Source of the DNA: Gemmatimonadota bacterium
Lineage (GTDB): Bacteria; Gemmatimonadota; Gemmatimonadetes; Longimicrobiales; Gaopeijiaceae
Length of the DNA stretch: 64,000 bases
Assembly: GCA_028875075.1 (NCBI GenBank)
Contig: JAPPGF010000008.1
Span: forward strand, 1 to 64,000
Direction of reading: 5' to 3'
This document shows positions 1 through 7,608 of the stretch, piece after piece (the first letter of the stretch is position 1; each line of letters starts with the position of its first letter). Made by a program: the position numbers and the translations under genes. A model generated the notes under the pieces. The model made no database searches. It saw only the letters and a program-made list of their open reading frames with translations, and was not told the origin of the DNA.

Positions 1-522
1 GTCGCGCCGTGCCGTGAGCGATCGCTCTCGGCGGTAGCGCGCCATCAGGTCCACCGGGCCGGAGACGTGGATCTCCTGGCGCCAGTCCACGACGTTGAGG
101 ATATGCGGATGGCTGATCGAGCCCGCAGCAATCCGAAAGCCGTTGGGCAGCTCGGCCCAGCGTGCGTCTTCACCGGGAAGGAAGAGGCTCGAGCGGACAT
201 GCAGCTCGTATTCGTGATCCATTTCAAGGTTGACCCGCTGGAAGGTGCCCTCCTCTGCTAGACGGCCGTAGTAGGCACCGTCGCGGTCGAGCAGGGACAG
301 CCACACTTGATCCGCCCACGCTGCGAGAGTCGCGAGAGCCGCTGAGCCGGTCTCGCCCGTGGGGGGAGCCGCGGATCGCTCTGCGCCCGACTGGGCGCGG
401 AGCGACGGCACGGCGAGGAGGGAAACTCCGGCTAGTACGGCGGCCAGGCCCACTGCCTCCCAGCCACCCAATCCCGGAGGAGGGCCTGCGTCCCTGGTGT
501 CCCCGCGGAACAAGTTCAACAT
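1..522 (-). CDS. Unknown exported or membrane-anchored protein, 5' part only
   Basis: A 174-codon open frame runs from an ATG at 522 off the left edge without a stop. Residues about 20-40 form one hydrophobic stretch ending in LRAQ, like a signal peptide or anchor with a long N-terminal region. A charged, structured-looking part follows, with motifs such as [20 protein letters not shown] and [11 protein letters not shown] do not recognise the family. Its start lies only 11 bases from the likely start of the divergent binding-protein remnant, so the two 5' ends share very little space. The 3' end is outside the window. Confidence 0.7.
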   Translation of the reverse strand, partial: MLNLFRGDTRDAGPPPGLGGWEAVGLAAVLAGVSLLAVPSLRAQSGAERSAAPPTGETGSAALATLAAWADQVWLSLLDRDGAYYGRLAEEGTFQRVNLEMDHEYELHVRSSLFLPGEDARWAELPNGFRIAAGSISHPHILNVVDWRQEIHVSGPVDLMARYRRERSLTARRD

Positions 523-532
523 CTGGACCGCC

Positions 533-974
533 TTGTGCACCGATTCACGCCTGCGTCTCCCCGCGCTCGTGCTCCTCGCCCTGTTCGGGTGTGACGGTTC
601 CAGCGGCCGCAGTCCCTCGCCCGACGTGGTGGGCGGCGGCGGCCTCGAGCGCTCCGATCTCACCTACGCGATCGTGACCCACGGGACCCCGCGCGACCCC
701 TTCTGGTCCGTGGTCTCGCACGGGGCCCAGGACGCCGCCCGCGACTTGGGCGTGCGGGTCTCGTACCAAGTGCCCAACAGCTTCGACATGGTGGCGATGA
801 GCCGACGCATCGACGCTGTCGTGGTTTCCCGGCGCGACGGGCTAGTGGTCTCGGTCCCCGGACGCCGACGCTCTTGAACCCACCATCCTCGCTAACGTAG
901 AGGCCGGAGTTCAAGTGATCACTATCAACTGCGGTCAAAATGTAACGCCTGATAGGTCAGGAGCCCCCGGATGA
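533..974 (+). pseudogene. Truncated, frameshifted sugar ABC transporter binding lipoprotein
   Basis: The N-terminus is a lipoprotein signal (lipobox LALFGC). It is followed by the start of a periplasmic sugar-binding protein of the rhizopine/inositol type: [10 protein letters not shown], then [14 protein letters not shown] and DGLVVSVP. At the CCCC run 856-859 the frame is lost. Moving to the next frame restores the family sequence ([10 protein letters not shown], then GVQVITINCG), as if one C were extra. A stop follows at 972-974. Intact members are about 300 residues or more; only the first third is here and nothing recognisable follows. The start is uncertain: TTG 533, or GTG 497, which would overlap the divergent gene. 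It is either a decayed gene or a deletion remnant; the one-base shift alone could be an assembly error. Confidence 0.7.
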
Positions 975-1386
975 CAACCAGATCCTGATCCCGGATGCCT
1001 GCGCCGATCATGCTGTTACCCCGCACTTCCAGCGCGAAGCAGCGGCCGGAACGGCCCGCCCGACATCACGCGACGGCGATGTCGCCGACACCGACCAGCG
1101 GGCTCCGTTCTCACGGCCACGGCCGCTGTCTGGTGATCAGCGGGGCCTCAATGGCCCGGCTCTCAGCGGCGGCTAGGAAGTGTCGAAAGAGGGATCCCTC
1201 GGCGAAACCGTCGTTAGCCAACGCGGGATGTCTAATGGAGAATCGGGGAGTCAGCAGACGAACTCCTGCGGGCGGCGCGTGCAACCCCCCTGGTTGCAAG
1301 CGGCACCCCATGCCCAACTTTCGAAACGGAGAATCGAGGAGCATATAGGAAGGGGCGTAAAGCCTTGAGAACACGCCAGATACGAC
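975..1386. other. Gap without a confident gene
   Basis: About 410 bases between the binding-protein remnant and the tRNA-Asn unit. Open frames on both strands look non-coding. There is a perfect 7-bp hairpin at 1280-1298 (TGCAACC, loop CCCCT, GGTTGCA). An imperfect repeat of GGAGAATCGGGGAG lies on either side of it (near 1240 and 1328). Downstream parts of the sugar-binding protein cannot be recognised in any frame. Confidence 0.5.
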
Positions 1387-1418
1387 GATGCCCCGAAGGG
1401 GTCACCCTCCGGGGCATC
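1387..1418 (-). terminator. Hairpin downstream of tRNA-Asn
   Basis: Arms 1387-1399 and 1406-1418 pair over 13 bp with one mismatch around a 6-nt loop. The hairpin is about 40 bases past the tRNA 3' end on the minus strand. There is no clear T tract after it, so it could be a processing or weak terminator structure. Confidence 0.5.
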
Positions 1419-1458
1419 ACGTCAATTGTCGAGTCGCTGTAGCTGGCGCTCGAAAAAA

Positions 1459-1534
1459 TGGCTCCGGCGGCTGGACTCGAACCAGCGACCCGGTGATTAA
1501 CAGTCACCTGCTCTACCAACTGAGCTACGCCGGA
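1459..1534 (-). tRNA. tRNA-Asn (GTT)
   Basis: A full cloverleaf is read on the minus strand. Acceptor TCCGGCG pairs with CGCCGGA, the anticodon loop is CTGTTAA (anticodon GTT) and the T-arm is normal. Discriminator G and an encoded CCA follow. GUU tRNA-Asn is one of the four tRNAs that receive queuosine; queE and queG lie elsewhere in this window. Confidence 0.97.
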
Positions 1535-1556
1535 TATGTATCAGCAGGACCGAAAA

Positions 1557-1585
1557 ATACTAGCCCGAGGCACAATGGGTGTCAA
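1557..1585 (-). promoter_or_regulatory. Sigma70-type promoter of tRNA-Asn
   Basis: On the minus strand a perfect -35 TTGACA (1585-1580) is separated by 17 bases from -10 TAGTAT (1562-1557). Transcription would start near 1550, about 16 bases before the mature tRNA. Confidence 0.8.
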
Positions 1586-1591
1586 CAATCC

Positions 1592-1618
1592 CAACTTACC
1601 TACTAGTGTTGTAAGTTG
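1592..1618. promoter_or_regulatory. Inverted repeat just upstream of the tRNA-Asn promoter
   Basis: Perfect 8-bp arms CAACTTAC (1592-1599) and GTAAGTTG (1611-1618) with an 11-nt spacer, 7 bases upstream of the -35 box. A palindrome TTACGTAA follows at 1634-1641. The stretch is visibly more AT-rich than its surroundings. It may be an operator, or a terminator of an unseen transcript; the role is not shown. Confidence 0.4.
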
Positions 1619-1797
1619 TTGTGAAAAATGTAGTTACGTAAACCAGTACCGTCGCCGAAAGACGCTGGCACGCATCGCGGGCGCGGGCCTAGCGATCTTG
1701 GCTTGAGCGTGGGCCTAGAGGCTCATGGCTCTGTAGGCGGTGGTCCAGGTGCGTACGTAGTTGGGATTGCCGGCGCGACTCGTGCTCGGGCGAGCAC

Positions 1798-2229
1798 TCA
1801 TGGGCGGCGACGCAGCTCTTGCAACAGCCAGAACCCAGCGGCGGCCAGCAACAGCCCGATACCTATCAGCACCGGGTCACGTAGGGCGGGGCTCAGCGTC
1901 GCGGCGGCACGCGCCCGGTGTGTCGGGACGCCCTGCCGAGCGGATGCGGCATGCTGCCGCTGCTTCGACAGCGCTCCCTCATCCCCCTCAACGCCGCAGT
2001 TAGGGCAGGAGAGTAGACCGCGGTCTCGGGCGGTTCGATTGGCGTACGCCAGACTGGAGGAGCAGCGGGGGCAGGCAAGATCGGTCAGCAGGGGATCGAT
2101 TAGGCCGTAGAGGGTGCCCTTCGACAAGTCCATCTCCGCCGCGATCTGGTTCACGCTTCGGTTGGATTGCCAGTAGAACGCGTTAGCACGGCGGCTGAGC
2201 GGATCGACCCGGGGAGGTTTATGGCTCAT
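1798..2229 (-). CDS. Membrane-anchored HTH / zinc-ribbon protein
   Basis: A 143-residue protein in three parts. Residues 8-50 look like a helix-turn-helix (SVNQIAAEMDLSKGTLYGLI). Residues 53-78 form a zinc ribbon with CPRC (C53, C56) and CPNC (C75, C78). A polar linker leads to one transmembrane helix at about 117-136 and a short basic tail. The order predicts a cytoplasmic DNA-binding head tethered to the inner membrane by its C-terminus. It is divergent from the cobalamin adenosyltransferase gene with 47 bases between starts. I do not know a named family; function is inferred only from the parts. Confidence 0.75.
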   Translation of the reverse strand: MSHKPPRVDPLSRRANAFYWQSNRSVNQIAAEMDLSKGTLYGLIDPLLTDLACPRCSSSLAYANRTARDRGLLSCPNCGVEGDEGALSKQRQHAASARQGVPTHRARAAATLSPALRDPVLIGIGLLLAAAGFWLLQELRRRP

Positions 2230-2276
2230 ACTTGCTTAAGGTAGCTGGGGACGCCTCTTGCTGACGAGACAACGAC

Positions 2277-2831
2277 ATGAAAGTCTATACCCGTACCGGT
2301 GATGACGGTCGTACGAGCCTACTGGGAGGTGGGCGGGTCGCAAAGGATCATCCGCGCGTAGCGGCCTACGGCGAGGTCGACGCACTCAACTCGGTGCTCG
2401 GCTGGGCATTGACGCAGGTCTCGTCGCGGGAGACTGCACAACGTGTCGTTCTGGTCCAGCACGACCTGTTTGCTCTCGGGAGCGAGCTAGCTGCATCCCC
2501 GGCGACCGCCGGACGCCCTCGTCCGGACACACCACCGCTGCCCATCCGGCGGGTGGTCGAGATGGAAGCGTGGATGGACGAGGCCGAGGAGGAGTTGAGG
2601 CCACTGACTGCGTTCGTCTTGCCGGGGGGCTGTGCCGGGGCGGCCGCGCTCCATGTGGCCCGTACCATGTGCCGGCGTGCCGAACGTGCCGTGGTGGGCC
2701 TTACGGCCTCGGAGCCGGTTGCCGCGGAGGTGCTTCTCTACCTGAACCGTCTGTCCGACCTGCTGTTTGTGTTTGCTCGCTTGGAGAACGTCCGGGCAGG
2801 TCACCCCGACGTGGTGTGGCGTCACAACTGA
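2277..2831 (+). CDS. pduO: Cob(I)alamin adenosyltransferase, PduO type
   Basis: The enzyme transfers the adenosyl group of ATP to cob(I)alamin, making coenzyme B12 in the cytoplasm. The 184-residue length and the N-terminal ATP-binding motif TRTGDDGRTSLLGGGR (about residues 5-20), followed by YGEVDALNS, are diagnostic of the PduO/MMAB type. Near the C-terminus, RRAERAVV and YLNRLSDLLFVFAR are the usual helix motifs. No other B12 gene and no cobalamin riboswitch is visible nearby. The gene appears to be transcribed alone. Confidence 0.95.
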   Translation: MKVYTRTGDDGRTSLLGGGRVAKDHPRVAAYGEVDALNSVLGWALTQVSSRETAQRVVLVQHDLFALGSELAASPATAGRPRPDTPPLPIRRVVEMEAWMDEAEEELRPLTAFVLPGGCAGAAALHVARTMCRRAERAVVGLTASEPVAAEVLLYLNRLSDLLFVFARLENVRAGHPDVVWRHN

Positions 2832-3086
2832 TTCGCGTCACGTTCGAGGTCTAGCCGATCTGCTCCGTCCGTCCGCTCCGCAAGCTGACATTTGACACCC
2901 GGAACAGCGACCACGTAGGGGCGGGCACCGCCGGAACTGCGCCCGGTTTGCGGGCCGCCATTCACTACGGGCTCGCTCGCCTTGGCTTCCGCTGGATGCG
3001 GGCCTTCGAACGGAGCCTTGCGGCCCCTGCACCCTCCAGACATTGTTGTCCGCCCTCGGTCACGAACTTGCCCAGGATCCGAACAC

Positions 3087-3320
3087 GTGACGTACATAAT
3101 CGCAGAGCCCTGCATTGGGACGAAGGACGCGAGCTGCGTCGAGGTCTGCCCCGTGGACTGCATCTACGAGGGCGACGACATGTACTATATCCATCCTGAC
3201 GAATGCATCGACTGCGGTGCTTGTGAGCCCGAGTGCCCGGTCCAGGCGATTTTCCCGGATACGGATGTCCCCTCGGAGTGGACCAGCTACATCGAGAAGA
3301 ACCGGGTCCACTTCGACTGA
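3087..3320 (+). CDS. fdxA: 7Fe-type ferredoxin
   Basis: A 77-residue ferredoxin starting at GTG 3087; the start was chosen because [12 protein letters not shown] is the normal N-terminus of this family. The first cluster motif is C-x7-C-x3-CP ([14 protein letters not shown]), the spacing of the 3Fe-4S/4Fe-4S FdxA group. The second is [12 protein letters not shown], a standard 4Fe-4S motif. It is a small soluble electron carrier. A strong hairpin ends the unit 20 bases after the stop, so it is probably monocistronic. Confidence 0.93.
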   Translation: MTYIIAEPCIGTKDASCVEVCPVDCIYEGDDMYYIHPDECIDCGACEPECPVQAIFPDTDVPSEWTSYIEKNRVHFD

Positions 3321-3341
3321 GGGCGGCGGGAGGACACGAGA

Positions 3342-3375
3342 AGCGGCGGCAGGGACCAACAGGCCTGCCGCCGCT
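3342..3375. terminator. Bidirectional terminator after the ferredoxin gene
   Basis: A perfect 12-bp stem, AGCGGCGGCAGG (3342-3353) with CCTGCCGCCGCT (3364-3375), and a 10-nt loop. It is flanked by GAGA on one side and a CTCTCTT run on the other. It sits between convergent genes and can serve both. Confidence 0.75.
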
Positions 3376-3396
3376 CTCTTCCTGTGGGGTGTCGAT

Positions 3397-3576
3397 CTAG
3401 TATCCGAGCGCCCGGAGCTTCTCCAGAGAAATGGTTCCCGGTTCGCTCTCTCCGGCGTGCGCGTCTCCCACGCGGGTGGGGAGCTCCGAGCCCTTTTGGC
3501 GGAGGAGGATGAGACCCGCGGCGATGAATACGACACCCAGCGCGCTGACGATGACGGTTCGGATAGGTCCCTCCAA
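3397..3576 (-). CDS. Possible small single-span membrane protein
   Basis: The frame encodes one hydrophobic helix (about residues 7-25, VIVSALGVVFIAAGLILL), then LRQKG and a polar tail ending in SLEKLRALGY. That tail resembles the C-terminal ends of bacterial sulfatases (LxxLxxLGY). The frame is closed by a stop at 3607-3609, and the best start is TTG 3576 (59 residues), without a good ribosome binding site. It could be a genuine small protein or the 3' remnant of a larger one whose 5' part is in another frame. Confidence 0.4.
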   Translation of the reverse strand: MEGPIRTVIVSALGVVFIAAGLILLRQKGSELPTRVGDAHAGESEPGTISLEKLRALGY

Positions 3577-3976
3577 GGCTGTGGTGAGTAGTTGCGGGTT
3601 CGCGCACTAGCGCGAGCCGTGCTTCCGGTGGTGCCAGCGGGACGACACGGTAGATCCCGGTTTCATGCGAAATATACGCCACAGATCCCGGCATGTGACC
3701 GACGCGTAGTCGTCATGTGGTGTTCGAGACTGAAGAGAAGCCTTGTGAGTCCGCTCGAATTTCGGACGAGAGCGTTGGAGTGATCCGGGTGGATGCTCAG
3801 CCGAATGCACGCACGAGGCGCTTGCTCGCGTGACCGGCGGGACGATGGGTTTTCACCTCTAGTTCTGTCTCGACATGATCGATCCGGTGGTTGCTCCGGG
3901 CGTAGGAACACCCGTCCCCGGCGGGCTGACGTGTCGCCAGGCAGAGGTCAAGGATCACCGACTGGATCGACCGCGA
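3577..3976. other. Gap without a confident gene
   Basis: About 400 bases between the small membrane protein and the bacilliredoxin gene. Short open frames exist on both strands but none has a ribosome binding site together with coding-like composition. I see no RNA gene or clear repeat. Confidence 0.5.
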
Positions 3977-4399
3977 CTACGTCGAACAGTACTCGTCGTA
4001 GGCGTGTCTCAGTTCTGCCGAGATCTGCTCGGGAAAGCGGCCCTGAACTTGATGCCGTTCGAGCATCCAGACCAGCTCGCCGCCGCGGAACAACGCAATC
4101 GAGGGTGACGACGGGGGGTAGCCCACGATGTATTCCCTAGCCCGCTCCGTCGCGTCCAGATCTTGGCCCGCGAACACTGTCAGCAGCACCTCGGGCTTGT
4201 GCTGGTGCTGAAGTGACATTCCGATCGCCGGTCGCGCGGCGCCGGCCGCACAGCCGCACATCGAGTTCACGACCAAGAGCGTCGTGCGCCGCTCTTCGGC
4301 CAGAGCACTGTCGACCTCAGGGGCCGTACGCAGCTCCTGGAAACCGATGCGACGGAGATCCTCCCGCATCGGCGCGATCATCATCTCGGGGTACGGCAT
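3977..4399 (-). CDS. Bacilliredoxin, BrxA/BrxB family
   Basis: A 140-residue thioredoxin-fold protein. It begins MPYPEMMIAPMREDL and has the redox motif CGC at C48 and C50 in NSMCGCAAG, which together identify the BrxA/BrxB (YphP/YqiW) family. These proteins remove bacillithiol from oxidised cysteines in the cytoplasm, or act as thiol-disulfide isomerases. Good ribosome binding site AAGGAG before the ATG. It is divergent from the DUF1460 lipoprotein gene. Whether the host makes bacillithiol cannot be told from this window; the PIG-L protein at 36-39 kb is exported and is not evidence for it. Confidence 0.93.
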   Translation of the reverse strand: MPYPEMMIAPMREDLRRIGFQELRTAPEVDSALAEERRTTLLVVNSMCGCAAGAARPAIGMSLQHQHKPEVLLTVFAGQDLDATERAREYIVGYPPSSPSIALFRGGELVWMLERHQVQGRFPEQISAELRHAYDEYCST

Positions 4400-4429
4400 G
4401 GCTTGCTCCTTGCGTGGGCCGCAGGACGG

Positions 4430-4459
4430 TTGAGGAGATTTGTACGCCCGGAATATACT
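4430..4459 (+). promoter_or_regulatory. Candidate promoter of the DUF1460 gene
   Basis: TTGAGG at 4430-4435, an 18-base spacer, then a good -10 TATACT at 4454-4459. It lies about 95 bases before the ATG, in the divergent region. Confidence 0.45.
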
Positions 4460-4555
4460 CTGCGGTGCGGCGAGGGCGTATCGGGCGGGACCTGCCTTGA
4501 CTTCCCTGGGTACCGTCGGGCGTTCAAGGGTGGGCTACCGGGTGAGAGGTACACG

Positions 4556-5500
4556 ATGAGAGCGACGAGGATCCTGGCGGCGGTCTTCGTGTGCGGGTGT
4601 GCTCCGGGAGGTCCGGCCGAGGACACTCGGGGCGTCAACGCGCTCAGCGTGCTTGTCCAGAGCGATACAATTCCGGGGCTTCCCGCCTGGACGAAGGCAG
4701 ACTGGGAGATCCTCCGGTCCGGCGTCTCGTGGGCATGGGAACACGGGATTGACTCGCTCCCAATCGGCGAGCGAGTGGCGCGCATCGGCGAAACTTTTGT
4801 GGGCGTTCCCTACCAGCCACGGACGCTTGACCCGCCGGGGTCGGAGCGCCTCGTGATCAATCTCCGTGCCCTCGACTGCGTCACGTACGTGGAGAACATG
4901 TTCGCGCTTGCGCACTTCGTGCGGAGCGAACCACGAGACATACTCGACCGTCCCGAGGAGGCGATGCGCCGCTATCAGGAGCTGGTCGCACGCCTTCGGT
5001 ACCGAGACGGTGAGCTGTCAACCTATCCCTCTCGGCTCCACTACTTCAGTGAGTGGTTGAGCAACAACGAGGGGAAGGGCATCGTCGCGCTGGTCACACA
5101 CGAGCTCGGCGGTGTAGTGGATACGGAGCCCATCTCCTTCATGACCGAGCACGCGGATGCTTACCGCCAGCTTGCCGACGAGGAGTTCTACTCTGAAATC
5201 GACCGCGTAGAGAAGCGGCTGAGTGAAGTGGCAAGGTACTACATTCCACAGAACCAAGTGGCCGCGGTCGCGGACAGGATCCGTACTGGGGACGTGATTG
5301 CCGCCACGAGCACGTTGACCGGGCTGGACGTGGCGCACACCGGCATCGCGGTTTGGCAGAACGACGTGTTGCGTCTCATGCACGCTCCCCTGGTCGGGAG
5401 GAGCGTGGAGATCAGCGCATTGCCACTGGCCGAGCGGCTTCTGGGAATCGAGACTCAGGACGGAGTGATGGTGGCACGACCGCTTGAGGGCGGCATGTGA
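4556..5500 (+). CDS. DUF1460 lipoprotein (amidase-like, NlpC/P60-like fold)
   Basis: A 314-residue lipoprotein with lipobox VCGC (lipidated C15). I chose ATG 4556 because it gives the signal peptide and has GAGAGG upstream. The DUF1460 domain starts near residue 60, with the catalytic cysteine motif LRALDCVTYVE (C108), the conserved LHYFSEWLSNN segment and a downstream histidine in VAHTGIAV. Known members are N-acetylmuramoyl-L-alanine amidase-like cell-wall enzymes, so envelope peptidoglycan turnover or scavenging is likely. Its stop overlaps the start of the thioesterase gene (TGATG), so the two are probably translated together, although the functions look unrelated. Confidence 0.9.
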   Translation: MRATRILAAVFVCGCAPGGPAEDTRGVNALSVLVQSDTIPGLPAWTKADWEILRSGVSWAWEHGIDSLPIGERVARIGETFVGVPYQPRTLDPPGSERLVINLRALDCVTYVENMFALAHFVRSEPRDILDRPEEAMRRYQELVARLRYRDGELSTYPSRLHYFSEWLSNNEGKGIVALVTHELGGVVDTEPISFMTEHADAYRQLADEEFYSEIDRVEKRLSEVARYYIPQNQVAAVADRIRTGDVIAATSTLTGLDVAHTGIAVWQNDVLRLMHAPLVGRSVEISALPLAERLLGIETQDGVMVARPLEGGM

Positions 5501-6027
5501 TGACCGAAGGTGAGCCCACTGCGGACGCGGTGCGCAGTCAGGAGGCTCGGAGCCCGGCCGCTTCCCAGGGCACAGTGTCCGAGTTGATGATGCCCCACCA
5601 CGTGAACAATCTCGGCAACGTGTTTGGCGGAGTGATTCTCTCGATGGTTGATCGTGCGGCGACTGTAGCGGCGATGCGCCACGCCGGGCGCAGCTGCGTA
5701 ACGGTGTCCATTGATCGCGTAGACTTCCGTGAGCCGATCTACGCCGGTGAGCTCGTAACCTGCCACGCATGTGTGACTTACGTAGGCACGACGTCTATGG
5801 AAATCGGGGTGAGTGTATTCGCCGCCGATCTGTTGAGCGGGGTGGAGCGCCATACCAACACGTGCTTCCTGACTTTCGTCGCGATCGACGACGACAATCG
5901 ACCCGTGCAAGTGCCCCGACTCGAATTGCAGAGTGACAATGACCGGCAGCGCTTCCATGAGGGACGCCGGCGGCGGGAGGTGCGGCAGGCGCTCGCGCTC
6001 GAATTCGGGGAGAAGGAGAAGAGATAG
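5500..6027 (+). CDS. Acyl-CoA thioesterase, hotdog fold
   Basis: The 175-residue protein has the hotdog acyl-CoA thioesterase signature MMPHHVNNLGNVFGGVIL, then MVDRAATVAAMRHAG and VDFREPIYAGELV. It hydrolyses acyl-CoA esters in the cytoplasm (YciA/ACOT group). The start is ATG 5500, overlapping the upstream stop; GTG 5497 is an alternative. A convergent FadI thiolase follows, so acyl-CoA genes are grouped here though on opposite strands. Confidence 0.9.
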   Translation: MTEGEPTADAVRSQEARSPAASQGTVSELMMPHHVNNLGNVFGGVILSMVDRAATVAAMRHAGRSCVTVSIDRVDFREPIYAGELVTCHACVTYVGTTSMEIGVSVFAADLLSGVERHTNTCFLTFVAIDDDNRPVQVPRLELQSDNDRQRFHEGRRRREVRQALALEFGEKEKR

Positions 6028-6103
6028 AGGCGAGCAACGCTGCTACTTCGGGGGCGTGACCGGCCATGTCTAGCGCCAGAGCCGAGGGCACGGACGACTG
6101 ACT

Positions 6104-7378
6104 TTAGATCCGCTCGACGACCATCGCGAACCCCATCCCTCCTGCTGCGCAGACTGTCAAGAGTCCAAGTTCGACGTCACGGCGGCGCATCTCGTTTAGG
6201 AGGGTCGTGGTGATGCGTGCTCCGGTCGCCGCGAAGGGATGCCCGATTGCAATGGATCCACCCATCACGTTAATGCTCTCAATCGGTGGGTGACCGACCG
6301 CGTGGGTGCGGCCGAGGTTCTGCTTGGCGAACTCGTCTGAAGCGAGTTGCTGGAGGTTCGAGAGCACTTGCGAGGCGAAGGCCTCATGCAATTCCATGAG
6401 TCCGATATCGGCCATGCTTACGCCCGCCCGGTCAAGGGCAATGGGCGCTGCGAACACCGGGGCTCCAAGCAGCTCCTCGGCGGGATCGAGCGCCGCGAAC
6501 GCGTAGCTACGGATGCGGCCGAGCACCGCCATCCCGTCGGCCTTCGCGCGCTCCTCGGACATCAGCAGTACGGCGGCGGCACCGTCGGTCAGAGGTGAAG
6601 AGTTGCCGGCGGTGACTGAGCCGCGCTCGCGATCGAAGACAGGCCTCAAAGCGGTCAATTTCTCCAATGTCGTATCGGTTCGGATTCCGTTGTCGCGCTC
6701 GATCACTATCTCGAAGTCCGGCGGGACGTAGACTGGGGCGATCTCTTGACCGATGCGGCCGTCGGCGATCCCTGCGGCGGCGAGCTTGTGTGAGCGCAAA
6801 GCCCAGGCATCCTGATCGGCGCGCGAGATCCCGTTCTGCTTGGCCATCCGCTCGGCTGCCTCACCCATTGTCTCACCGGTTGTCGGCTCAGCGATCTGCG
6901 GCGTGCGTGGGATTAGATCCTTCGGGCGTACGCGACTGGCCGCTTTGATCCTCTCGCGGAACGTTTTCGCCTTCGACAAGGAGACGAGGATGTTCGACAA
7001 CTTCTCCGACGCCAGTATGGGGATGTTGGACAGCGCTTCCGCGCCTCCAGCGACCACAACGTCCGCTGCGCCAGCCTCAATCAGGTTTGCCGCGTCCGTA
7101 ATCGCCTGGTTGGCTGTGGTGCACTGCCGTGACACGGTGGTCGCAGGGACTGTCTTGGGCAGCGTGGTGAGCCCGATCTCGCGGGCCATGTTGGGTGCCT
7201 GTGGATCGTGTACGACCGTGCCGAAGACGAGCTGGTCCACCGCCTGGGAGTGCAACTCGGAGCGGGCGAGGAGTTCGCGGACCGCAATCTTCCCGAGTCC
7301 GATGGCAGATAGCGCGCTCTGGTCCGATCCCGCCTTCGTGAAAGGGGTCCGCACCCCTGCGACTATAACCGCTTTCAT
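6104..7378 (-). CDS. fadI: Acetyl-CoA C-acyltransferase, FadI type
   Basis: This is the thiolase that cleaves 3-ketoacyl-CoA with CoA in the last step of fatty-acid beta-oxidation. The 424-residue protein follows FadI along its length: nucleophile C86 in VSRQCTTAN, then RPVFDRERGSVTAGNSSPLT, RSYAFAALDP, LHEAFASQVLSN, the catalytic histidine in IAIGHPFAATGAR and the second cysteine in TVCAAGGMGFA. No FadJ-type hydratase/dehydrogenase partner lies next to it, so the multienzyme partner must be elsewhere. Confidence 0.93.
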   Translation of the reverse strand: MKAVIVAGVRTPFTKAGSDQSALSAIGLGKIAVRELLARSELHSQAVDQLVFGTVVHDPQAPNMAREIGLTTLPKTVPATTVSRQCTTANQAITDAANLIEAGAADVVVAGGAEALSNIPILASEKLSNILVSLSKAKTFRERIKAASRVRPKDLIPRTPQIAEPTTGETMGEAAERMAKQNGISRADQDAWALRSHKLAAAGIADGRIGQEIAPVYVPPDFEIVIERDNGIRTDTTLEKLTALRPVFDRERGSVTAGNSSPLTDGAAAVLLMSEERAKADGMAVLGRIRSYAFAALDPAEELLGAPVFAAPIALDRAGVSMADIGLMELHEAFASQVLSNLQQLASDEFAKQNLGRTHAVGHPPIESINVMGGSIAIGHPFAATGARITTTLLNEMRRRDVELGLLTVCAAGGMGFAMVVERI

Positions 7379-7608
7379 GGAGCCTCCATATCAGAAGACC
7401 GGCGCCCCTAGGACACTGCGGATGCCGGGCCCGTTCCCGGTGTCCGCGCTCGACCGGTCCGCGGGCCAGCGGGCGAGGTCGATCCTGGCCGGTCTCCAGG
7501 GAGAGGCCTAACCTTAACCGCATGTCCGTTTCCCGAGTTTCTCATTCAGGCCCTGCCTCCAGAGCACTGGACCCCAGCGCCATTCTGTGGGGAGACGAGT
7601 AACAGCTG

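Noticed and set aside
1111-1374. 87-residue minus-strand frame near tRNA-Asn
   Set aside because: No ribosome binding site, biased composition and no family; the region contains hairpins and repeats instead.
2230-2276. Cobalamin riboswitch before the adenosyltransferase
   Set aside because: Only 47 bases between divergent starts, too short for a B12 aptamer.
3087-3576. Ferredoxin and small membrane protein as a redox pair
   Set aside because: They are convergent with a terminator between them; nothing connects them.
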